Shown here in pieces: positions 1-7,235 of a stretch of DNA of 10,852 bases. The stretch is from JACCUZ01 sp038246575. GTDB lineage: Bacteria; Actinomycetota; Actinomycetes; JACCUZ01. The notes under the pieces are model-generated. The model was not told where the DNA came from. It did not search any database and saw nothing but the letters and a program-made list of their open reading frames with translations. Positions within the stretch are counted from its first letter, which is position 1; the number at the start of each line of letters is the position of its first letter. The translations under genes were made by a program, and so were the position numbers. The DNA lies in the NCBI GenBank assembly GCA_038246575.1, contig JBBRVU010000146.1, forward strand, positions 1-10,852. Reading direction: 5' to 3'.

Positions 1-1146
<1,146 letters not shown>

Positions 1147-1192
1147 GAGTCCGCGCCACCCGGCGTCTCAGCACCACCCAGCACGTCCCGAC

Positions 1193-1221
1193 GGGCGGTC
1201 CCCCTTCACGGGGGACCGCCC
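1193..1221 (+). terminator. Rho-independent-type hairpin terminator after groEL
   Basis: A perfect 12-bp stem (GGGCGGTCCCCC paired with GGGGGACCGCCC) closes a 5-nt loop, TTCAC. It starts 47 nt after the groEL stop codon and lies before the peptidase gene. There is no T-tract after the stem, which is common for terminators in high-GC actinobacteria. The position and stem strength support termination of the groEL transcript. The stem is symmetric, so it could also stop antisense transcription. Confidence 0.85.
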
Positions 1222-1232
1222 ATCGGCGTTGC

Positions 1233-1238
1233 TACCGT
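1233..1238 (+). promoter_or_regulatory. Possible -10 element for the M29 peptidase gene
   Basis: TACCGT fits the actinobacterial TANNNT -10 pattern and lies about 38 nt before the chosen start codon, just after the groEL terminator. The matching -35 region would fall inside the terminator stem (GGGGGA) and is not recognisable. The call rests on position and a short motif only. Confidence 0.3.
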
Positions 1239-1264
1239 GTCCCGGCACACCACCGAGGAGCGAC

Positions 1265-1270
1265 GGGGAG
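1265..1270 (+). promoter_or_regulatory. Ribosome binding site that decides the peptidase start
   Basis: GGGGAG ends 5 nt before the GTG at 1276. The alternative GTG at 1237 has only the terminator stem upstream and no clean Shine-Dalgarno sequence, so this site favours the shorter protein. Confidence 0.7.
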
Positions 1271-1275
1271 CGATC

Positions 1276-2511
1276 GTGACCGAGCCCTACGACCACCTGA
1301 TCGAGGCCTACGCCCGGCTGGTGGTGCGGATCGGGGTCAACGTCCAGCCCGGCCAGCGGGTCGTGATCACCGCGCGGGTCGAGCACGCCCCGGTGGCGCG
1401 GGCCCTCGCCGCCGAGGCCTACCGCGTCGGCGCCAGCCGGGTGGACGTGGAGTACCGCGACCAGCATCTCGACCGCGCGGCCGCCGAGCTGCAGCCCGCG
1501 GAGATGCTGGGGAAGTCGCTGCCGCACGAGCTCGAGGGCGTACGGGCGTGGAAGGAGGACCGACCGGCCATCATCTCGCTGACCGGCAACCCGAACCCCA
1601 CGATCATGGACGGGCTCGACCCCGAGCGGCTGGTCAAGATGGCGCCGCTGGACCTCATGAGCGAGGTGATGCCGATCATCGCGACCAACCACGTCGCGTG
1701 GACGGTCGTGGCCGCCCCGAACCCGGGCTGGGCGCAGAGCGTGCTCGGCACGCCCGACGTCGAACGGCTCTGGCAGGCCGTGGCGATAGCCACCCGGCTC
1801 GACCAGGACGACCCCGTGCAGTCCTGGCGCGACCACATCGCCAAGCTGGCGCTGCGGCGCGACATGCTCAACGCGCGGGGCTTCGACCGGGTCCGCTACC
1901 GCGGCCCGGGCACTGACCTCACCGTCGGGCTGCCACCCACCGCCAGCTGGATGGGTGGCGCGGAGACCAACTCCGACGGCACGGAGTTCGTCCCGAACAT
2001 GCCGACCGAGGAGGTGTTCATCTCCCCGGACTGGCGCCGTGCCGACGGGTTCGCCCGGACCACGGCGCCGTTCTTCCTCCCGGGAGTGAACGTGCTGGTC
2101 GAGGGTCTCGAGATCGAGCTTGCCGACGGGACCGTCAAAGGCGCGACGGCCACGCGCGGCGAGGACGTCGTGCGCGCGCAGCTGGATGGCATCCCTGGTG
2201 CCCGGCACCTCGGCGAGATCGCGATCGTCGACGGCGACTCTGCCGTCCGGCGGACCAACCTGACCTACGGCGACATGCTCTACGACGAGAACATCGGATC
2301 CCACGTGGCGTGGGGCAACGGCTTCCCGACCAGCTTCGCCGGCGGCCTGGAGGCCTCGCCGGAGCAGCTGCGCGACGCCGGGATGAACTCCTCACCCACC
2401 CACGTCGACGTCGTCGTCGGCAGCCCCGACGTCGAGATCGACGGCATCCACGCTGATGGGACCAGAGTCCCCGTCACCCGCGGCGACGTGTTCGTGCTCG
2501 CGGAGGCGTGA
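1276..2511 (+). CDS. M29-family metallo-aminopeptidase (aminopeptidase T / AmpS-like)
   Basis: This is a cytoplasmic leucyl/thermophilic-type aminopeptidase that removes N-terminal residues from peptides using a two-metal centre. The protein has 411 residues, the usual length for family M29. The N-terminal segment YARLVVRIGVNVQPGQ is typical of the family. In this numbering the likely metal ligands are Glu245/246 (PTEEVF), Glu314 (LGEIAI), His343 (GSHVAWG), and His376 with Asp378 (THVDVVVG), matching the Glu-Glu-His-His-Asp pattern of M29 enzymes. The GTG start at 1276 was chosen because GGGGAG (1265-1270) lies 5 nt upstream and the family N-terminus begins here; an in-frame GTG at 1237 would add 13 unconserved residues. 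No signal peptide is visible. The gene sits behind the groEL terminator with room for its own promoter, and it ends 4 bp from the convergent ABC operon. Family assignment is firm; substrate preference cannot be read. Confidence 0.93.
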   Translation: MTEPYDHLIEAYARLVVRIGVNVQPGQRVVITARVEHAPVARALAAEAYRVGASRVDVEYRDQHLDRAAAELQPAEMLGKSLPHELEGVRAWKEDRPAIISLTGNPNPTIMDGLDPERLVKMAPLDLMSEVMPIIATNHVAWTVVAAPNPGWAQSVLGTPDVERLWQAVAIATRLDQDDPVQSWRDHIAKLALRRDMLNARGFDRVRYRGPGTDLTVGLPPTASWMGGAETNSDGTEFVPNMPTEEVFISPDWRRADGFARTTAPFFLPGVNVLVEGLEIELADGTVKGATATRGEDVVRAQLDGIPGARHLGEIAIVDGDSAVRRTNLTYGDMLYDENIGSHVAWGNGFPTSFAGGLEASPEQLRDAGMNSSPTHVDVVVGSPDVEIDGIHADGTRVPVTRGDVFVLAEA

Positions 2512-2517
2512 CGCCTC
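2503..2517. terminator. Palindrome across convergent stop codons, possible bidirectional terminator
   Basis: GAGGCGT-G-ACGCCTC is a perfect inverted repeat spanning the TGA of the peptidase (2509-2511) and the stop codon of the last ABC operon gene (2516-2518 on the opposite strand). As RNA it would give a 6-bp GC-rich stem with a 3-nt loop on either strand. It is short and has no T-tract. It is the only hairpin I noticed at this convergent junction, so its role as terminator is an inference. Confidence 0.35.
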
Positions 2518-3190
2518 ACCCAGCTGTGCCGTCGAGGGGTCGGACCCAGGTGGCCACGCCGGCGTCGAGGTGCAGCTCGGCGTCGCACTCGGCGGCGGCA
2601 TCCGGGTCGTGCGTCGCAAGCACGACCGCGGCACCTCGGTCGGCCTCGCCACGGAGCAGCGCGACGACCCGGGCCCGGTTGGCCGCATCGAGCTCGCTGG
2701 TCGGCTCGTCGGCCAGCAGCGCCGCGCCGCGCTGGGCCAGCCCGCGGGCCACGGCGACCCGCTGCTGCTGACCGCCGGAGAGCTCCTCGATGAGCTGATG
2801 ACCCGCGGTCTCCAGCCCCACCGACTCCAGCGCTGCGGCGGTGCGGGCCTGGGCCTCATCCGGCTCGACGCCTGCCGCAAGCAACGGGACCAGCACGTTC
2901 TCCGCAGCGGTGAGCACACTGGCCAGGGCGTTGTCCTGCGGCACCAGCACGACGCCCGCGGCGCTGGTCGCGTCCCGGTCGCGCGGCGGCTCGCCACCGA
3001 CGAGCACCTCACCTTCCGCCGGTCGGACCAGCCCGGCCAGCGCCCACAGCAGGGTCGTCTTGCCGGCACCCGACGGGCCGGTGACGGCCACCAGCCGGCC
3101 CGGTCCGACGCGCAAGTCAACGCCGTGCAGCACCGTCGTACCGTCGTAGGCGACGTGCAGGCGGCGTGCGACCAGCTCGATGCCGGTCAT
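2516..3190 (-). CDS. ABC transporter ATP-binding protein (MacB/LolD class), last gene of operon
   Basis: This is a cytoplasmic nucleotide-binding subunit of 224 residues, the usual size for LolD/MacB-type ATPases that pair with FtsX-like permeases. Motifs in order: Walker A GPSGAGKT (38-45), Q-loop Gln85 in VLVPQDNALASVLTAAENV, ABC signature LSGGQ (137-141), Walker B ALLADEP with Asp161 and catalytic Glu162, D-loop SELD (165-168), and H-loop His194 in ATHDP. All catalytic residues are intact. The start ATG overlaps the stop of the upstream ATPase gene as ATGA (3187-3190), and GAGGAG lies 5 nt before it, so translation is probably coupled. It should power one or both of the permeases in the same operon. 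The family is certain; the substrate is unknown. Confidence 0.95.
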   Translation of the reverse strand: MTGIELVARRLHVAYDGTTVLHGVDLRVGPGRLVAVTGPSGAGKTTLLWALAGLVRPAEGEVLVGGEPPRDRDATSAAGVVLVPQDNALASVLTAAENVLVPLLAAGVEPDEAQARTAAALESVGLETAGHQLIEELSGGQQQRVAVARGLAQRGAALLADEPTSELDAANRARVVALLRGEADRGAAVVLATHDPDAAAECDAELHLDAGVATWVRPLDGTAG

Positions 3191-4059
3191 GCGTTCTCCT
3201 CGCCGGTGCGCTCGAGCCGGACCGCCCCGTCGTCGACGACGGTCACCCGCAGCAAGGAGCCTGGCGGCACGCTGTCCAGGATGTCGGGGGGCAAGGTCAG
3301 CGACCCGTCGCGCCCGACGACCGCGAAGTCCTCGCCCCGCCGACCCTCGGCACCGACCCGGCCGTCGCGGATGGTCACCGTCCGCGGCAGGCGCGCCGCC
3401 ACGTCGGGGTCGTGGGTCACCGCGACGACGGTCGTGCCGAGGTCGCGGTTGACGGTGCTGACCGCGGCGAGCACCTCGTCGCGACCCTCGTGGTCGAGCT
3501 GGCTGGTGGGTTCATCCAGCAGCAGCAGCCCGGGCTGGGCCGCCAGCCCCACACCGACGGCCAGGCGCTGGCGCTGGCCGGGTGAGAGTGCGGCCAACGG
3601 GGTGCGGGCGTGGTCGGCCAGTCCGACGACGCCGAGGATCTCTCTCGGGTCGGGCAGCTCGGTGCGGCCCGGCTCGTCGTCGGCGCCGCGCGACGTGCGG
3701 GCCTTGGCGGCGCCGCGCTGCGCGAAGCGCACGTTGTCCAGCGGCCCGGCGTACGGCAGCAGGTTGCGCATCGCACCCTGCAGAACCACGCCGACATCGG
3801 TGGCGCGCATCCGGGCCAGTCCCTTCTCGTCCATCCGGGCGATCTGGTGCGGGCCGATCTGCAGCCGCCCGGCGCTCGGCCGCAGCAGGCCGGCGAACAG
3901 GTTGAGCAGCGTGGACTTGCCCGACCCGGACGGGCCGAGCAGCCCCACGACCTCTCCCGCGGCGACGTCGAGGTCGACGCCAGAGAGCGCGACCACGTCG
4001 TTGCCCTCGAGCCGGTAGATGTGCACCAGGCCGTGGCAGGACACGGAGATTCCAGTCAT
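3187..4059 (-). CDS. ABC transporter ATP-binding protein with C-terminal AbrB-like extension
   Basis: This cytoplasmic ABC ATPase has 290 residues, about 60 longer than the partner ATPase. Motifs: Walker A GPSGSGKST (42-50), Q-loop Gln94, variant ABC signature LSPGQ (158-162), Walker B LLLLDEP (178-184; Asp182, Glu183), D-loop QLD (187-189) and H-loop His216. An extra acidic, charged stretch (about 117-140) lies between the Q-loop and the signature. After the ATPase core ends near residue 235, residues 245-285 read AVVGRDGSLTLPPDIL followed by a PPGSLLRVTVVDDGAVRL strand pair. This resembles the AbrB/MazE swapped-hairpin fold, which has the pattern G-x-hydrophobic-x-hydrophobic-P-x-x-I-L and then a PG turn and strands. 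The start overlaps the stop of permease 2 (ATGA at 4056-4059) and follows AAGGAG. The ATPase role is certain; the tail fold is inferred from pattern only. Confidence 0.93.
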   Translation of the reverse strand: MTGISVSCHGLVHIYRLEGNDVVALSGVDLDVAAGEVVGLLGPSGSGKSTLLNLFAGLLRPSAGRLQIGPHQIARMDEKGLARMRATDVGVVLQGAMRNLLPYAGPLDNVRFAQRGAAKARTSRGADDEPGRTELPDPREILGVVGLADHARTPLAALSPGQRQRLAVGVGLAAQPGLLLLDEPTSQLDHEGRDEVLAAVSTVNRDLGTTVVAVTHDPDVAARLPRTVTIRDGRVGAEGRRGEDFAVVGRDGSLTLPPDILDSVPPGSLLRVTVVDDGAVRLERTGEENA

Positions 4060-7000
4060 CTCACTCCTTCTCGCAACCGGTCGGAGCGACCGGTGCGCAG
4101 CTGCAGGACGGCGACCAGCAGGCCGACAGTGACGAGAAGTGCGGCGAGCCCGCCGAGGGCCGCCCAGCCCGCGGCGACATCCGGCGAGTACCGCACCGGC
4201 ACCACCAGGGAGGCGACGTCGAACTGCGGCAGCGACGGGAGCACGACCACCGTCGACACGGCGGCGGCCAGCGCGCCGCAGCCGAGGGCGATCAGCACCG
4301 TGCCGAGGTTCTCGCGGACGAGCAGGCCCCGGACCACCCGGCGACGCAGGCCGACAGCGCGCAGCGCGGCCACCTCGTACGCGCGTTGCCGTCGCCCGAC
4401 GTAGGCCGCGACCAGCAGCGCCCCGATCGCGACGAGGACGGCGGCCGCACCCGACACGAGCAGCAGCCGCAGCGCGAGCACTGCCCCGTCACCGGCGTAG
4501 CTGCGCTCGAGTGCCGCCAGGGTCGAGCGATCGGTGACGTCGATCCCGGACCGGGTCAACGCCGCCGTCAGCCGTGCCTCCGCTGTCTGGTCGTCGCGCG
4601 AGAGCCAGACCTGGCGATCGCCCAAGGGGGCGTCCGCGGTCAACCGCAGCGCCAGGTCGAGGTCGACCATCGCGGCCGTGGCGCCGACCTGCGGGAGGAA
4701 GTCGGCCCGGCGGACGGTGCTGAACCGGGTCGGCTGCCCGGACAGGCCGGTCGTCCGGCCGACGGGGACACCGCCCTGTGCGGCTGGCGGCCCGGCTGCG
4801 TCCGCACCGACGACCGCCGGCAGCGGCTCGGGCGAGTCACCGTGCACCACCTCGGCGGCCGGGCCGCCCGGCGCGGTGACCTGCAGCCGCAGCGCGTCGC
4901 CGGGTCGGACGAGCACGCGTGCCCCGCCGACCGTCGGGCTCCCGGGTCGCCACGCACCAGGGGACGCGAACCGGGTCGCCAGCTCGGTCGGCGATCCGCC
5001 GGACTCGGTCGCGGTGATCGAGCGGATGAGCAGCGTCGCGGTCGCACCCTCGATGTCCGTGCTCGGGTGGTCGACCGCCAGAGCGGCGAGCCGGCAGCCG
5101 GCGGCGCAGGTCGACGGGATCGCGGCCTCGTACGTCAGTGCTCCCGGGCGCAGGGTCCCCAGCTCGATCCGAGTGGTCTGCGCGCCGCGGGTCAGTCGCG
5201 CGGTCAGCCGCAGCGGCGACGGGGACTCCACGTCGACCAGATCGGCAGACACCGAGAGTCGGCCGGGGCGGACGAGCAGCGGCGCCGGCAGCGGGGGGCT
5301 CAGGGTGCGGGCGACGCTGCGCCTCGGTGCCACCCCGGGAGTTCCCCACTGCAGAACCTGGTCGGCACGGGTGGCGTCGACGGCGAGCAGCGTCGGGTCC
5401 TGGTTCGAGGTGGTCACCTTGACCACGGCCATGGCGTAGCGCCCGGACGGATCGGCCGCGCGGACCGCATCGAGCAGCCCCCGGCTGCCGCCGGCACGGA
5501 CGTCGAGCACCACGGCAGCGCCGGTCTCGGCTGCCGCCCGCTCGTGGCGGTTGCGTTCGGCCACAGTCCAGGCCTGGACCCCGACCAGCAGCAGCGCGGT
5601 CGCGACGGCCAGCACCGAGGCGATCCGGGCGGTGCCCGGCCGGCGAGCGACGGCCGCCCACCCCACCAGGGTCTGGGCCTGTCCGCGCTCGGAGCCGCGC
5701 GCGGACCGGCGCCGAGCCACCCGCACCAACACCCGGGCAGCGAGCAGCCCGCCCGCCACGGCCACCATGCCCGGCGCCAGCGTCGCGATCGGGCTGGGTC
5801 GTCCACCGCGGTCGGCGACCAGCTGCACCAGCCCGGCGACGGCGAGGACGACGACGGCAGCGTCCAGGAGCCCGGCACGGCGCCGGCCGCGCTGCGGCGG
5901 CACCCGGCGGAGCAGCTCGATCACCGGCCGGCGGAAGACCGCGCGGGAGGCGACAGCGGCGGTGACAGCCCCGCCGGCCAGGGCGACGAGGACCGTGGCC
6001 AGCACCGACCAGCTGAGCAGCACCTGGGTGCCGGGAGAGAAGACGCGTGAGGCGCTCCCGCGTACCGCCGCGTAGCCGATCGCGGTGCCGACCGGCGCGG
6101 CGACGAGCAGCAGCAGCACCACCTCGGCCAGCCCGAACCGGCGGGTCTGGCCGGCCGTCAGCCCTCGCAGCTTGGCCAGGCCGAGCTCGGGCGAGCGTTC
6201 CTCGGTCGCTGAGCCGACCACGAGGAAGAGGGTCCACCAGGACAGCAGCAGCAGCTGGCTGACCGCGAGCGGGGCCGCGATGCGCACCAGGCGCTGGCCG
6301 TCGTCGGCCCGTTCCAGGACGGCGGGGAGCTGCGAGTCGGAGCCGAGCCCGAGGCCGGCCGCGGTGATCTCGAGGCGCTCGACCTGGCGGCGCAGGACCG
6401 GTGCGTCGCCGAGGCGCACCTTGCCAGGAAGCACCGGGACATCGACCGTGTACGTGGTGAGCAGCGCGGCCGCGGTCGTGCCCGGGCCGACGAACACCGG
6501 GTCGGCGGTCGGGGGATTCTCGCCGAGGCCGCTCGGCGAGGCCTGCGGGTAGAACGAGGAGAAGTACGGCCGTCCCGCCCAGTACGACGACTGCACCGGC
6601 ACCGGGTCGAAGGAGCCGACAACGGTGAACCGGACCACCGGGGCGAGGCCGCCGTTGCCCAGGGTCGTTGCGTCCGGCAGGTCGACCTCGATCGTGTCAC
6701 CGATTCGGGCGCCGACCAGCGTCAGGCTCCTGGTGGCGAGCATGCCCTCGTCGCGCGCGGTCGGGCAGCGGCCTTCGGTGACCGGCAGGTGGGCGCACAG
6801 CCCGGCCCGCTCGACGACCTGGCCGGCGACGAGGCCTCCGGCGAACTCGCCCCGGGATGGGTGGTAGATCGCGTTTGCCGCGTGGGCAAGCCGGGCGGGG
6901 CCGAACGCCGGCTGGCTCAACGCTCGGTCCAGCAGCCGCGCGGTGTAGGCGCCGTCCTCGGCCTTGCCGAGCCCGACCCCGCCGCCGACGGACGACACCG

Positions 7001-7235
7001 AGACATGGGCGCCGAGAGAGAACGCGTCGGCGCGGCTGAGGGTGTCGCGCAGGATCGACTCCTCAGCGGCGCGGGCGTACAGCGGTGCGACGACGGCGGA
7101 GGCGCTGGCGACGGCGGCGAGCACGAACACGATGACAGCGGTGTTCCGGCGGAACCACAGGGCTCGCACTGCGAGCCGCAGCCCGTCGGTCCGCGCCTTT
7201 CCCCCACCCCGACCCTTGGCGCGTCGCGCGCTCAT
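4056..7235 (-). CDS. Large FtsX-like ABC transporter permease 2
   Basis: This membrane subunit of 1059 residues belongs to the MacB/FtsX permease superfamily. Predicted membrane segments lie at about 31-52, 318-341, 367-392, 405-430, 455-474, 484-505, 535-556, 917-946, 974-1000 and 1021-1045. Two large extracytoplasmic domains fall at about 55-315 and 557-915. Cytoplasmic FtsX-type loops follow TM2 (EERSPELGLAKLRG, 346-358) and TM8 (YEVAALRAVGL, 953-963). Cysteine pairs C147/C157 and C710/C714 lie in the outer domains and could form disulfides. The N-terminus is basic (MSARRAKGRGGGKAR), giving an inside N-terminus. The start at 7235 was chosen because GGGAG lies 5 nt upstream, the ATG overlaps the previous gene's stop as ATGA, and the first membrane segment follows. 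The frame stays open upstream to 7781, but that part is Arg/Pro-rich and overlaps permease 1. The substrate is unknown. Confidence 0.92.
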   Translation of the reverse strand: MSARRAKGRGGGKARTDGLRLAVRALWFRRNTAVIVFVLAAVASASAVVAPLYARAAEESILRDTLSRADAFSLGAHVSVSSVGGGVGLGKAEDGAYTARLLDRALSQPAFGPARLAHAANAIYHPSRGEFAGGLVAGQVVERAGLCAHLPVTEGRCPTARDEGMLATRSLTLVGARIGDTIEVDLPDATTLGNGGLAPVVRFTVVGSFDPVPVQSSYWAGRPYFSSFYPQASPSGLGENPPTADPVFVGPGTTAAALLTTYTVDVPVLPGKVRLGDAPVLRRQVERLEITAAGLGLGSDSQLPAVLERADDGQRLVRIAAPLAVSQLLLLSWWTLFLVVGSATEERSPELGLAKLRGLTAGQTRRFGLAEVVLLLLVAAPVGTAIGYAAVRGSASRVFSPGTQVLLSWSVLATVLVALAGGAVTAAVASRAVFRRPVIELLRRVPPQRGRRRAGLLDAAVVVLAVAGLVQLVADRGGRPSPIATLAPGMVAVAGGLLAARVLVRVARRRSARGSERGQAQTLVGWAAVARRPGTARIASVLAVATALLLVGVQAWTVAERNRHERAAAETGAAVVLDVRAGGSRGLLDAVRAADPSGRYAMAVVKVTTSNQDPTLLAVDATRADQVLQWGTPGVAPRRSVARTLSPPLPAPLLVRPGRLSVSADLVDVESPSPLRLTARLTRGAQTTRIELGTLRPGALTYEAAIPSTCAAGCRLAALAVDHPSTDIEGATATLLIRSITATESGGSPTELATRFASPGAWRPGSPTVGGARVLVRPGDALRLQVTAPGGPAAEVVHGDSPEPLPAVVGADAAGPPAAQGGVPVGRTTGLSGQPTRFSTVRRADFLPQVGATAAMVDLDLALRLTADAPLGDRQVWLSRDDQTAEARLTAALTRSGIDVTDRSTLAALERSYAGDGAVLALRLLLVSGAAAVLVAIGALLVAAYVGRRQRAYEVAALRAVGLRRRVVRGLLVRENLGTVLIALGCGALAAAVSTVVVLPSLPQFDVASLVVPVRYSPDVAAGWAALGGLAALLVTVGLLVAVLQLRTGRSDRLREGVR

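Noticed and set aside
1237..1275. GTG at 1237 as start of the M29 peptidase
   Set aside because: It adds 13 residues not typical of the family and lacks a clean ribosome binding site; the GTG at 1276 has GGGGAG at the right spacing.
1168..2304. Long minus-strand open frame opposite the peptidase gene
   Set aside because: It is antisense to a well-supported M29 gene, rich in Arg, His, Gly, Asp and Val as expected from GC-rich codon shadows, and has no recognisable domain.
2456..4018. Plus-strand open frame running from the end of the peptidase gene across both ATPase genes
   Set aside because: It lies antisense to two ATPases with complete Walker and signature motifs and has no domain pattern of its own.
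4386..6050. Plus-strand open frame of over 500 codons opposite permease 2
   Set aside because: Its composition (Arg, Gly, Gln, Pro) is that of a shadow of a GC-rich gene, and no family motif is visible.
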